Assembly (NCBI GenBank): GCA_051162045.1
Contig: JBISDI010000010.1
Length of the DNA stretch: 64,000 bases
Strand: one strand, 5' to 3'
From: Anaerozeibacter quisquiliarum
GTDB lineage: Bacteria; Bacillota; Clostridia; Christensenellales; Aristaeellaceae
In this document: positions 33,275-42,292 of the stretch, in pieces
Layout of the letters: each line of letters starts with the position of its first letter
How positions within the stretch are numbered: the stretch's first letter is position 1
Program-made: the position numbers and the translations under genes
The notes under the pieces: generated by a model
Database searches by the model: none
What the model was told of the DNA's origin: nothing
The model's input: the letters and a program-made list of their open reading frames with translations, nothing else

Positions 33275-35097
33275 TATTTGCGGCTCGCGAGCTTGCGGCG
33301 GCGTTCGCCGTCCAGCACGCGTTTGCGCATGCGGATCGATTTCGGCGTTATCTCGACCAGCTCGTCGTCGCCGATGAACTCCAGCGATTCCTCGAGCGTG
33401 GGGATGCGCACGCTGGTGGCGCGGTACACGTCTTCCGCGCCCGCGCTGTTGCGCATCGAGGTCAGGTGCTTTTTCTTGCACACGTTGACGTCGATGTCGC
33501 CGGGGCGGGAATTCTCACCCACCACCATGCCGCTGTACACGCGGTCACCGGGGCTCACGAACAGCATGCCGCGCTCCTGGATGTAGAAAAGCGCGTAGGC
33601 CGCCACGTCGCCGGTCTCCGAGGCCACGAGCGAGCCCGAGACGCGCGAGGGGATGTCGCCCTTGGCGGGCGCGTAGCCGTCGAACACCGCGCTCATCACG
33701 CCCTCGCCGCGCGTGTCGGTCAAAAATTCCGAGCGGTAGCCGAACAGCCCGCGCGCCGGGATCGAGAATTCCAGGCGCGTGCGCTCGACGCCGCTGAGCG
33801 ACAGCAGGGTACCGTACCGCCGGCCCAGCTTTTCGATCACCGCGCCCACGTATCCGCTGGGCACGTCGCAAACCAGCCGCTCCATCGGCTCGTGCAAAAC
33901 GCCGTCCACCTCTTTATAGAGCACCGTCGGCTTGGTCACGGCGAATTCGTAGCCCTGGCGGCGCATGGTCTCGATCAAGATCGACAAATGCAGCTCGCCC
34001 CGGCCCAATACCTTAAAGGCGTCGGTGCTGCCCAAATCCTCGACGCGCAGCGACACGTCGGTCTGCGTCTCCTTGAAGAGGCGCGCGCGCAGGTGGCGCG
34101 AGGTGACGTACTGCCCTTCGGTGCCGGCAAACGGGCCGTCGTTGACGCAGAAGGTCATGGCCACCGTCGGCTCGTCGATCTGCACGAACGGCAACGGCTC
34201 GACGGAACCCGGCGCGCACAGCGTATCGCCGATTGCCAGATCGTCGAAACCGGTCACCGCCACGATGTCGCCCACCTCGGCCGACTCGCAGGGCACGCGC
34301 TTGAGCCCGTCGAAGGAGAACAGCCCGGTCAGCCGCGTGGGCGCGGAAATCTGGTCGTTCAGATGGTTGCAGGTGACGGCCATTTGCGCCGAGTGGATGC
34401 TGCCGCGCTCGATGCGCCCGATGCCGATGCGCCCGACGTAGTCGTTGTAGTCGAGCGTGGAGATTAAGAGCTGCAGCGGCGCGTCCGGGTCGCCCGCAGG
34501 CGCGGGGATGTGGCGGAGAATCGCGTCGAACAGCGGCCGCAAGTCCGCTCCGGGCTTTTGCCAATCGAGCGTGGCGGTGCCGTCGCGCCCGGAGGCGAAC
34601 ACCACCGGGCTGTCGAGCTGCTCGTTGGTGGCGTCGAGCTCAAGCAGCAACTCCAGCGTCTCATCCACCACCTCGACGGGGCGCGCGTCGCCGCGATCCA
34701 CCTTGTTGACGCAGATGATGACCTTAAGCTCGAGCTCGAGCGCCTTCTTGAGCACGAACCGGGTCTGCGGCATCGGGCCCTCGAACGCGTCCACCAGCAG
34801 CACCACGCCGCCCACCATCTTGAGCACCCGCTCCACCTCGCCCGAGAAGTCGGCGTGGCCGGGGGTGTCGACGATGTTGATCTTAACGCCCTCATAGTGC
34901 ACGGCGGTGTTCTTGGCCAAGATCGTGATGCCGCGCTCGCGCTCGATGTCGCCCGAATCCATGACCCGATCGGCCACCTGTTGATTTTGACGGAACACGC
35001 CGCCTTGCTTGAGCATCTCGTCGACCAGCGTGGTCTTGCCGTGGTCTACGTGGGCGATGATCGCGATGTTCCGGATGTCGTTTCGCGTAATGTTCAA
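33274..35097 (-). CDS. typA: Ribosome-associated GTPase TypA/BipA
   Basis: About 607 residues. G1 is AHVDHGKT, G3 DTPGHADF, G4 NKVD; the family C-terminal domains end in ITPKSIRMRKRVLDGERRRK. Two TTG codons are candidates; the one at 35095-35097 (then NITRNDIRNIAIIAHVDHGKT) has a proper 8-base distance from GGAG, the one at 35103 only 2. No ATG is available. TypA acts on ribosome assembly and stress adaptation. Downstream of prfC by 19-20 bases and upstream of recF by overlap, so one operon. Confidence 0.95.
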   Translation of the reverse strand: MNITRNDIRNIAIIAHVDHGKTTLVDEMLKQGGVFRQNQQVADRVMDSGDIERERGITILAKNTAVHYEGVKINIVDTPGHADFSGEVERVLKMVGGVVLLVDAFEGPMPQTRFVLKKALELELKVIICVNKVDRGDARPVEVVDETLELLLELDATNEQLDSPVVFASGRDGTATLDWQKPGADLRPLFDAILRHIPAPAGDPDAPLQLLISTLDYNDYVGRIGIGRIERGSIHSAQMAVTCNHLNDQISAPTRLTGLFSFDGLKRVPCESAEVGDIVAVTGFDDLAIGDTLCAPGSVEPLPFVQIDEPTVAMTFCVNDGPFAGTEGQYVTSRHLRARLFKETQTDVSLRVEDLGSTDAFKVLGRGELHLSILIETMRRQGYEFAVTKPTVLYKEVDGVLHEPMERLVCDVPSGYVGAVIEKLGRRYGTLLSLSGVERTRLEFSIPARGLFGYRSEFLTDTRGEGVMSAVFDGYAPAKGDIPSRVSGSLVASETGDVAAYALFYIQERGMLFVSPGDRVYSGMVVGENSRPGDIDVNVCKKKHLTSMRNSAGAEDVYRATSVRIPTLEESLEFIGDDELVEITPKSIRMRKRVLDGERRRKLASRK

Positions 35098-35116
35098 ATA
35101 CAAGTCTCCTTTTTTA

Positions 35117-36733
35117 TCAGACGACGAATGCGTCGGCCTCGACGCGGTCGGCGGTTTCCATGAGTTTCAGGCCCTCGTTGTTTTCCATCGCCAGCCGTAT
35201 GCTCCACTCGTTTTCAAACAGCAGCACGTCCCGGCCCGACTGGTCGATGGCGATGTGGGTGGTGCTGGTCAGCCGCAGCCGGTTCGGCGGCTTGGGCGTT
35301 TCGCTCACCCAGCGCACGAGGCGGAACGGCAGGTCCTCGCGCGCAATCTCGACGCCGTACTCGGCCTTAAGCCGGTACTCGAGCACATCCATTTGCAATA
35401 TGCCCACCACGCCCGCGATCATCTCCTCGCGGCCGATGTTCGGGCGCTTGAAGGTCTGGATCGCGCCCTCCTGCGACAGCTGCGCGACGCCCTTGAGGAA
35501 CTGCTTGCGCTTCATCGAATCGACCGGACTGACCCGGCAGAAGAACTCGGGCGCGAACAGCGGTATCCCTCCGTAGCGCACCGGCTTGCCGGTGCACAGC
35601 GTGTCGCCCAGCCGGAAGATGCCGGGGTCGAACAGGCCGATGATATCGCCCGGATAGGCGGTCTCGACCGACTCGTGCTCCTGCGCCATGAACTGCTGGG
35701 GCTGCTTGAGCGCGATCTCTTTGCCGGAGGACGAGTGCCAGGCATCCATGCCCTTTTCGAACACGCCCGAGCACACGCGCAGGAACGCCAGCCGGTCGCG
35801 GTGCGCCGGGTTCATGTTGGCCTGGATCTTGAACACGAAGGCGGTGAATTTGTCGTCGGTCGGCTCGATCGTGCCCGCGTCCGACACGCGGGGCGTGGGC
35901 GACTTGGTGTAGCGCAGGAAGCGCTTGAGGAACGGTTCGACGCCGAAGTTGCTCACGGCCGAGCCGAAGAACATGGGCGTCAGCTGGCCGTTCAGGATCT
36001 GCTCGAGGTCGAACGGGTCGCCCGCCACGTCGAGCAGCTCGATGTCTTCGATCAGCTTGTCGTGGTAGCCCTTGCCGAGCGCCTCCCTGAGCGCCGGGTC
36101 GTCGAGCGCGATGGTGCGCACGTCCACTTGCCGCTGCCCGTGGTCGCCGCCCTGGTATAATTCGACCTCGCGGGTGTCGCGGTGGTACACGCCCTTGAAA
36201 TCGCCGTGCACGCCGATCGGCCAGTTGACCGGACAGGAGCGTATGCCCAGCACCCGCTCGAGCTCCTCCATCAGCTCGAACGGATCCTTGCCGGCGCGGT
36301 CGAGCTTGTTGACAAAGGTGAAGATCGGAATCGAGCGCAGCCGGCACACCTTGAACAGTTTGACCGTCTGCTCCTCGACGCCCTTGGCGCAGTCGATCAG
36401 CATGCAGGCCGAATCGGCGGCGACCAGCGTGCGGTAGGTGTCCTCGGAAAAATCCTGGTGTCCGGGCGTGTCCAGGATGTTGATGCGGTAGCCGTCGAAA
36501 TCGAACTGCATCGCCGACGAGGTGACCGAGATGCCGCGCTGCTTCTCGATCTCCATCCAGTCGCTGGTGGCGTGGCGCGAAGCCTTGCGCGCCTTGACCG
36601 AGCCGGCCTGCCGGATCGCGCCGCCGTAGAGCAGCAGCTTCTCCGTCAGCGTGGTCTTGCCCGCGTCGGGGTGCGATATGATGGCGAACGTGCGCCGCCG
36701 CTCGGTCTCGCGCTTGAGCTCGGGATGCTGCAT
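35117..36733 (-). CDS. prfC: Peptide chain release factor 3
   Basis: 538 residues. P-loop SHPDAGKT, effector region RGISVTSSAMQF, DTPGHQDFSEDTYRTL and NKLDRAGKDP are diagnostic of RF3 rather than EF-G. The ATG at 36731-36733 follows AGGAGG; the longer frame to 36766 lacks a site. RF3 recycles class I release factors. First gene of prfC-typA-recF. Confidence 0.96.
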   Translation of the reverse strand: MQHPELKRETERRRTFAIISHPDAGKTTLTEKLLLYGGAIRQAGSVKARKASRHATSDWMEIEKQRGISVTSSAMQFDFDGYRINILDTPGHQDFSEDTYRTLVAADSACMLIDCAKGVEEQTVKLFKVCRLRSIPIFTFVNKLDRAGKDPFELMEELERVLGIRSCPVNWPIGVHGDFKGVYHRDTREVELYQGGDHGQRQVDVRTIALDDPALREALGKGYHDKLIEDIELLDVAGDPFDLEQILNGQLTPMFFGSAVSNFGVEPFLKRFLRYTKSPTPRVSDAGTIEPTDDKFTAFVFKIQANMNPAHRDRLAFLRVCSGVFEKGMDAWHSSSGKEIALKQPQQFMAQEHESVETAYPGDIIGLFDPGIFRLGDTLCTGKPVRYGGIPLFAPEFFCRVSPVDSMKRKQFLKGVAQLSQEGAIQTFKRPNIGREEMIAGVVGILQMDVLEYRLKAEYGVEIAREDLPFRLVRWVSETPKPPNRLRLTSTTHIAIDQSGRDVLLFENEWSIRLAMENNEGLKLMETADRVEADAFVV

Positions 36734-36771
36734 ATAAGGGAACCTCCTAGTAAGCGTAAAAGCCAAACTTT

Positions 36772-36801
36772 ATTTTATCGCTTAAGAAGAAGGTTTGTCT
36801 A
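36772..36801 (-). promoter_or_regulatory. Possible promoter of prfC-typA-recF
   Basis: Minus strand: TAGACA (36796-36801), 18-base spacer, TAAAAT (36772-36777), about 40 bases before the prfC start. Confidence 0.5.
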
Positions 36802-36837
36802 GGGAGGGATCGTTATTTTTGATTAATTCGCGGAGCG

Positions 36838-37677
36838 TTACCGCAGCTCGACGGACACGCCGATGTCGCCCAAGCCGGTCAGGAACCGGAGCGAGCGGTC
36901 CGCATTGCGGGGCTTGAACTGCTCGCCAAAATCGGGGGTGGTGATGTCGCATTCGATGCCTGCGTCCGCCAGCACCGAGGCGGCGTTTCCGCTGATGATG
37001 TTGGATACCTCGCACAGCGCGGACTCCACCATTTCATCGACGGTGTCCACATCCATAAAGGTCATGGCCCGGATGATCGAGAATGCCGTTTCGCGGGGGA
37101 AGACAAACGTGGCGTTCCCCTCGCGCCGACCCAGAAGCCCCACATTGACGTACAGCCCATCGTCCGACGCGGGCAGGCCCTGTTCCACGCCGACGACCTG
37201 CGCGCCGGTCAGCGTGGCAAACACGCTCCGCATGCTTTCGGCGAAGCTCTCCTGATAGGTTTTGGCCTGTGACGGCGCCTTGGGTTTTACGAGATCGACA
37301 TACTTTCGGTCTTCGCCGGCGACGTGGTAGATCAGCCAGGTGGTCAGCGTGCCCACAAACTGCTTCAGCACCGGCTGGGCAAAATCCGACTCCGCCATCC
37401 TGCGCTCGGCTTCCAGGACGGTTCGCACAAACCCCTGATGAATCCGCCTGTGCGCCTCGCGGTCCTTGTATCCGATCTTCAGCTGGTAGGCTTCCTCGTC
37501 CGCGAAGTGGTTCACCACGTACCCCTTCAGGAAGGCCACCGCGCGGACGCTTTCGGCCCTGGCCTCGTCCCATTGCTCGCCGCCTACGATGTTCATCAGC
37601 TTTTCAACCATCTCAAAGAGCGCCTTGTGCTGCGTATCGATGCTGTCCACGCCGATTTGATAGCTCTCTTTCCACAT
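36838..37677 (-). CDS. Bacteriohemerythrin fused to a CheX/CheC-like domain
   Basis: 279 residues. The N-terminal domain carries all expected diiron ligands: H17, H57, E61, H76, H80, H118 and D123. After a short linker (about 126-140) residues 141-279 resemble CheX, with the phosphatase-like helix ESALCEVSNIISGN (E223, N226). Hemerythrins bind O2 at a diiron site; CheX dephosphorylates CheY. The fusion suggests oxygen-dependent tuning of a response regulator, possibly chemotaxis. It stands alone between barstar and prfC. CheX activity is inferred from motif only. Confidence 0.85.
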   Translation of the reverse strand: MWKESYQIGVDSIDTQHKALFEMVEKLMNIVGGEQWDEARAESVRAVAFLKGYVVNHFADEEAYQLKIGYKDREAHRRIHQGFVRTVLEAERRMAESDFAQPVLKQFVGTLTTWLIYHVAGEDRKYVDLVKPKAPSQAKTYQESFAESMRSVFATLTGAQVVGVEQGLPASDDGLYVNVGLLGRREGNATFVFPRETAFSIIRAMTFMDVDTVDEMVESALCEVSNIISGNAASVLADAGIECDITTPDFGEQFKPRNADRSLRFLTGLGDIGVSVELR

Positions 37678-37721
37678 ATGCCGTTTATCCTTTCTATTGC
37701 TGCCGTTGTTTCGTCAATGAC

Positions 37722-38006
37722 CTATGCCCCGGGCAGCGTCACGCAATCGACGCGCAGATGGGGATTTGCCTCGGCGGCGTCTTGAATGACGCGGTAGAAC
37801 GGCTCGGCGTGGGGGTAGAGGGGCGCGCCGTGCTGTTCGTATTGCAGGCACAGGATCGAGGTGGGCGCGCCGAGGACGGTCAGCTCGTCGTACAGCGCGT
37901 CCAGGTTCATGCCGTAATGGGGCGGGAAATCAAGCTCGTCCCGCAAATGGGCGTGCATCTGCCGCACGTCTGCCAGCGCGCGGGGGTTCAGGCACAGGTA
38001 GCGCAT
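37722..38006 (-). CDS. Barstar-family ribonuclease inhibitor
   Basis: 94 residues. The inhibitory helix motif FPPHYGMNLDALYDELT matches barstar, including the two Asp residues (NL-D-ALY-D) that plug the barnase active site. The ATG at 38004-38006 lies one base after the ribonuclease stop (TGATATG), so both are made from one message. It has no signal peptide and would protect the cytoplasm. The longer TTG-started frame overlaps the upstream gene and was rejected. Confidence 0.93.
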   Translation of the reverse strand: MRYLCLNPRALADVRQMHAHLRDELDFPPHYGMNLDALYDELTVLGAPTSILCLQYEQHGAPLYPHAEPFYRVIQDAAEANPHLRVDCVTLPGA

Positions 38007-38007
38007 A

Positions 38008-38499
38008 TCAGTTGAGCCTCTCAAAAGTCTTGTAGTGGTCGGCGGTATAGTAGATCAGGCCGTCGCTTGAGAACACGATGCGCTTGGCCCCGCGCGTCCC
38101 GCCGCGGTAGTCGATGTCGCATTCGCGCCACGTCCGTCCGGGCGCGGCGGGCAGCAGGCCCTCGTAGTTGCCGAAGCGGTCGCCGCCGATCGATTGGCCG
38201 GGCGCCACCTGATCGAGCGTCGTTTGGCGGTTGTCGAAGCCGAGCTTCGCGGCCTGCGCCTTGGTGATGTAGTTGCCCGGCAGGCGGCCGTAGGTGTTTA
38301 TGTACAGCGCCACCTCGTCCTTGGCGTCGTAGCGGCCGTCCTCGTCGATCGCCTGTGCGGGCGGCGTTTCCTCGGACTGAAACAGGTCGCCAAGCCGCTT
38401 GGGCTCGAGCTTTTCCCCTTTCAGCAGGCCGAATTGCTGCCCGAGCAGCACCGCCGCCACCAGAAAAGCGATTGCGATCCAGTGCGCGAATCTTTTCAT
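38008..38499 (-). CDS. Exported barnase-type guanyl-specific ribonuclease
   Basis: 163 residues. An N-terminal membrane signal (about 5-22) is followed by a short linker and a barnase domain (about 55-163): LPGNYITKAQAAKLGF, VAPGQSIGGDRFGNYEGLLP, GRTWRECDIDY and SSDGLIYYTADHYKTF. The catalytic set matches barnase E73, R83, R87 and H102 as E126, R136, R140 and H155. No clear cleavage site is seen, so it could be secreted or membrane-anchored. First gene of the barnase-barstar operon, whose promoter overlaps that of dnaE. Confidence 0.94.
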   Translation of the reverse strand: MKRFAHWIAIAFLVAAVLLGQQFGLLKGEKLEPKRLGDLFQSEETPPAQAIDEDGRYDAKDEVALYINTYGRLPGNYITKAQAAKLGFDNRQTTLDQVAPGQSIGGDRFGNYEGLLPAAPGRTWRECDIDYRGGTRGAKRIVFSSDGLIYYTADHYKTFERLN

Positions 38500-38522
38500 A
38501 CAGAAGTCTCCGATCGGCGCTT

Positions 38523-38551
38523 TTGCGCCATTGTATCATATGTGATATAAT
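38523..38551 (+). promoter_or_regulatory. dnaE promoter
   Basis: TTGCGC (38523-38528), 17-base spacer, TATAAT (38546-38551), 33 bases before dnaE. It overlaps the barnase promoter on the other strand almost completely. Confidence 0.7.
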
Positions 38552-38558
38552 ATTTCAA
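38530..38558 (-). promoter_or_regulatory. Barnase-barstar promoter
   Basis: Minus strand: TTGAAA (38553-38558), 17-base spacer, TACAAT (38530-38535), about 30 bases before the barnase ATG. A dyad TATCA-TATG-TGATA (38534-38547) lies inside both promoters and could be an operator. Confidence 0.7.
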
Positions 38559-38584
38559 ACAAAAGGATACCGGGAGGCCCAGTC

Positions 38585-41500
38585 ATGAGCAATTTCGTCC
38601 ACCTGCACCTGCACAGCCAGTACAGCCTGCTCGACGGCGCGTGCATGATCGACCCTCTGATGGATCGGCTGGAATCGCTCGGCCAGACGGCCTGCGCGAT
38701 CACCGACCACGGCGCGATGTATGGGGTGGTGGAGTTCTACCAGGCCGCAAAGAAGCGCGGCATCCACCCGATCATCGGCTGCGAGGTGTACGTCTGCCCC
38801 GACATGGAGGATAAGCGCAGCGCCGCGCGCGATTACGGGCACCTGGTGTTGCTGTGCGAGAACCAGACCGGCTACAACAACCTGGTCAGGCTGGTCAGCG
38901 AGGGTTTTTTGCGCGGTTTCTACTACCGGCCTCGCGTCGATTACGCGCTGCTTGAGCGTTACAGCGAGGGGCTGATCGCGCTGTCGGCCTGCCTGTCGGG
39001 CGAAGTGCCGGCGCTGCTGCTCGACGGGCGCGAGCAGGAAGCGCGCGAGATCGCCGAGCGCTACCGCGCGATCTTCGGCGATGGCAACTTCTTCATCGAA
39101 TTGATGGATCACGGCATCCCCGAGGAGAAGCGGGTGTTGCCGAGGCTGGTCAGGCTGGCCCGGTCGATGGATCTGCCGCTGGTCGTTTCCAACGACTGCC
39201 ACTACCTGGAGGCGGGCGACGCCGAGGCGCAGGAAGTGCTGATGTGCATCCAGACCGGCAAGACGCTGTCGGACGAGAACCGCATGCGCATCGAGACCGA
39301 CCAGCTCTACGTCAAGAGCGAGGAGGAGATGCGCGCCCTGTTCCCGCAGTTCGACGACGCATTCGACAACACGGTCAAAATCGCCGAGCGCTGCCGGGTG
39401 GACTTCGACTTCGGCGCGCGGCATCTGCCCAGGTACCCGCTCGAGCCGGGTCAGGACGCGGCCTTGCTTTTGCGCGCGCTGTGCCGCGAGGGGCTTGAAA
39501 GGCTTTATGGCACGGACGCGCCGGAAGCGCAAGCGCGGCTCGACTACGAACTCGGCGTGATCGAGTCGATGGGCTTCGTCGATTACTTTTTGATCGTGTG
39601 GGATTTTATCAAGTACGCCAAGGACAACGGGATCCTGGTCGGGCCGGGCCGGGGCAGCGGCGCGGGCTCGATCGTGGCCTACAGCCTGTCAATCACCAGC
39701 GTCGACCCGCTCAAGTACAACCTGCTGTTCGAGCGCTTCTTGAACCCCGAGCGCATCTCGATGCCCGACCTCGACATCGACTTCGACTACGAGCGCCGGG
39801 GCGAGGTGATCGACTACGTGGCGCGGCGCTACGGGGCCGACCATGTGGCGCAGATCATCACCTTCGGCACGATGGCGGCCAAGGCGGCGATCCGCGACGT
39901 GGGCCGGGTGCTGGACATGAGCTATCAGGAGGTGGACGCGGTCGCCAAGATGGTGCCGTTCGCGCTGGACATGACGTTGAACAAGGCGCTGGGCGGAAGC
40001 GCCGAGCTGCGCTCGGCCTACGACGGCGACGAGCGCGTGCGCAAGCTGATCGACACCGCGATGAAGCTCGAGGGCATGCCGCGCCACGCCTCCACCCATG
40101 CCGCCGGCGTGCTGATTACCGCGCGCCCGGTCAGCGACTACGTGCCGTTGCAGACCAACGACGAGGTGGTCACCACCCAGTTCCCAATGGGCACGCTCGA
40201 GGCGCTGGGGTTGCTCAAGATGGACTTCCTGGGCCTTCGGACGCTGACCGTGATCGGCGACAGCCTGAAGATGATCGCGGAAGGCGGCGGGCCGCGCCTT
40301 GCGCCCGAGGACATACCGCTCGACGATCCGGCGATCTACAGGATGATCTCCTCGGGCGACACCGACGGCGTCTTCCAATTGGAATCGAGCGGCATGCGCA
40401 GCTTCCTGATGGCCATGAAGCCGAATTGCTTCGAGGACATCATCGCCGGCATATCGCTGTACCGGCCCGGCCCGATGGAGTCGATTCCGCGCTACATCGC
40501 GGGCAAGCACGACCCCGCGTCCGTGAAATACCTCGACCCCTCGCTCGCGCCGATCCTGGACGTCACCTACGGCTGCATGGTGTACCAGGAGCAGGTGATG
40601 CAGATCGTGCGGGACCTCGCCGGCTACTCGATGGGCCGCAGCGACCTGGTGCGGCGCGCGATGTCCAAGAAGAAGCACGACGTGATGGCCAAGGAGAAGG
40701 AATACTTCATCCACGGCAAGCTGAGCGAGGACGGCACCGTCGAGGTGCCGGGCGCGGTGCGGCGCGGCGTGCCCGAGACCGTGGCCGAGCGGCTGTTCGA
40801 GGACATGACGGCTTTCGCCAGCTACGCTTTCAACAAATCGCACGCCGCCGCCTACGGCGTGGTAGCCGCGCAGACCGCCTGGCTCAAGGCCCACCACCCG
40901 GTCGAATTTATGGCGGCGCTGATGAACTCGGTGACCGGCAACGCCGACAAGGTGGGCTATTACATCATGTACTGCCGCAAGCACGGCATTTCCGTGCTGC
41001 CGCCCGACGTCAACCGCTCGCAGGAGCGCTTCACCGTGGACGGCCCGGCGATCCGGTTCGGGCTGGGCGCGGTCAAGAACGTGGGGCGCGGCGCGATCCG
41101 CGAGATCGTGGACGAGCGGGCGCGCGGCGGGGGTTATAAGGATTTGTTCGACCTGATCGAACGGCTGGGTGAGGGCGCGGTCAACAAGAAGGTGATCGAG
41201 AGCCTGATCATGGCGGGCGCGACCGACAGCCTGCCCGGCCTCCGCGCGCAGAAGACGGCCGTCTACGAGAAGGCGATGGACGGGGCGGCCCGCGCGCGCA
41301 AGTCCAGGCTCGAAGGGCAGATGTCGCTGTTCGGCGGGGAGCTGGGCTTGGCGGTCGAACCGCCCAGGCCGCCGATGCCGAACGTCGAGGAATTCAACTG
41401 GCGGCGGCTGCTTTCGATGGAGCGCGAGATGACCGGCGTGTACATCTCCGGCCATCCGCTCGACGAGTACGCCGAACAATTGGCGAAGCTGCCGTTCAAC

Positions 41501-42154
41501 CGCCAAAAGCTTACCGATCTTTCCGAAGAACCCGACCACGGGCTATCGATGGACGGGCGGCAGGTGGCGATGGGCGGGCTGATTATTGATAAGCGGCTCA
41601 AGGCCACCCGATCGGGCGCGATGATGGCGTTCGTGCAGCTCGAGGATCTGTACGGCGTGACCGAGGCGCTGGTGTTCCCGCGCGTGTACGAGCGCCTGGG
41701 GCAGCAGCTCGAGCCGGGCCGCGCGGTGGTGATGACCGGAAAGCTGTCGGTCAGGGAGGACGAAGCACCCAAGCTGCTGCTGGACGGGGTGCGGGCGCTG
41801 GACGCGGATGCGATGGGGGCCGACGCGATGGGTTCCAATGCCCCTCCCCGGAGGGATGCCGCGGAGGAACCGGCCGACGAATCCGACCTGCCCGCAAAGC
41901 TTAGGTCGCGCCCGTTTGTGCGCGGAAGCGCCGGGCCCGACCCGCGCCGGCTGTACCTGCGGCTTGCGGACGCGGCGCAGCGCGAGCAGGCGGCTCGGCT
42001 GCTGATGCCCACGCCCGGCCTGATCCGCGTGGTGTTCGCGATCGGCCCGGACAAACGGCGCGAAAACGCGCCCCGCAATCTGTGGGTGGGCGAAGACTTC
42101 GACCGGGCGGGGCTCGTGACGCTGCTGGGCGAGGGCTCGGTGGTGCTTCGGTAG
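38585..42154 (+). CDS. dnaE: DNA polymerase III subunit alpha, DnaE
   Basis: 1189 residues. PHP domain at the N-terminus (HLHLHSQYSLLDG, ITDHGAMYG), the polymerase core with GPGRGSGAGSIVAY and the catalytic PDLDIDFDYERR, a helix-hairpin-helix region, and the C-terminal OB fold (MAFVQLEDLYGVTEALVF). The architecture is of DnaE1 type with no exonuclease domain as in PolC. The ATG follows GGGAGG. It replicates chromosomal DNA, in Firmicutes next to PolC. A hairpin directly follows the stop. Confidence 0.97.
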   Translation: MSNFVHLHLHSQYSLLDGACMIDPLMDRLESLGQTACAITDHGAMYGVVEFYQAAKKRGIHPIIGCEVYVCPDMEDKRSAARDYGHLVLLCENQTGYNNLVRLVSEGFLRGFYYRPRVDYALLERYSEGLIALSACLSGEVPALLLDGREQEAREIAERYRAIFGDGNFFIELMDHGIPEEKRVLPRLVRLARSMDLPLVVSNDCHYLEAGDAEAQEVLMCIQTGKTLSDENRMRIETDQLYVKSEEEMRALFPQFDDAFDNTVKIAERCRVDFDFGARHLPRYPLEPGQDAALLLRALCREGLERLYGTDAPEAQARLDYELGVIESMGFVDYFLIVWDFIKYAKDNGILVGPGRGSGAGSIVAYSLSITSVDPLKYNLLFERFLNPERISMPDLDIDFDYERRGEVIDYVARRYGADHVAQIITFGTMAAKAAIRDVGRVLDMSYQEVDAVAKMVPFALDMTLNKALGGSAELRSAYDGDERVRKLIDTAMKLEGMPRHASTHAAGVLITARPVSDYVPLQTNDEVVTTQFPMGTLEALGLLKMDFLGLRTLTVIGDSLKMIAEGGGPRLAPEDIPLDDPAIYRMISSGDTDGVFQLESSGMRSFLMAMKPNCFEDIIAGISLYRPGPMESIPRYIAGKHDPASVKYLDPSLAPILDVTYGCMVYQEQVMQIVRDLAGYSMGRSDLVRRAMSKKKHDVMAKEKEYFIHGKLSEDGTVEVPGAVRRGVPETVAERLFEDMTAFASYAFNKSHAAAYGVVAAQTAWLKAHHPVEFMAALMNSVTGNADKVGYYIMYCRKHGISVLPPDVNRSQERFTVDGPAIRFGLGAVKNVGRGAIREIVDERARGGGYKDLFDLIERLGEGAVNKKVIESLIMAGATDSLPGLRAQKTAVYEKAMDGAARARKSRLEGQMSLFGGELGLAVEPPRPPMPNVEEFNWRRLLSMEREMTGVYISGHPLDEYAEQLAKLPFNRQKLTDLSEEPDHGLSMDGRQVAMGGLIIDKRLKATRSGAMMAFVQLEDLYGVTEALVFPRVYERLGQQLEPGRAVVMTGKLSVREDEAPKLLLDGVRALDADAMGADAMGSNAPPRRDAAEEPADESDLPAKLRSRPFVRGSAGPDPRRLYLRLADAAQREQAARLLMPTPGLIRVVFAIGPDKRRENAPRNLWVGEDFDRAGLVTLLGEGSVVLR

Positions 42155-42184
42155 CCCCATTCCCCTTGAGAGAGGGGAGTGGGG
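42155..42184 (+). terminator. Hairpin after dnaE
   Basis: Arms 42155-42165 and 42174-42184 (11 bases with one G-T pair) and an 8-base loop, directly after the stop. No T-run follows, so termination may be incomplete; similar C-rich stems occur in the gap after 48284. Confidence 0.5.
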
Positions 42185-42202
42185 GCGTCCGCCGCGCCCC
42201 TC

Positions 42203-42231
42203 TTGTGATGTGCATGCGAATATGTTATAGT
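42203..42231 (+). promoter_or_regulatory. Promoter of the 135-aa membrane protein
   Basis: TTGTGA (42203-42208), 17-base spacer, TATAGT (42226-42231), about 60 bases before the ATG at 42293. Confidence 0.65.
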
Positions 42232-42292
42232 ATCTTCATAAATTACTGCGATCTGTGAAACGAACGAGGCCAGTCCATCCGGAGGGATACCC

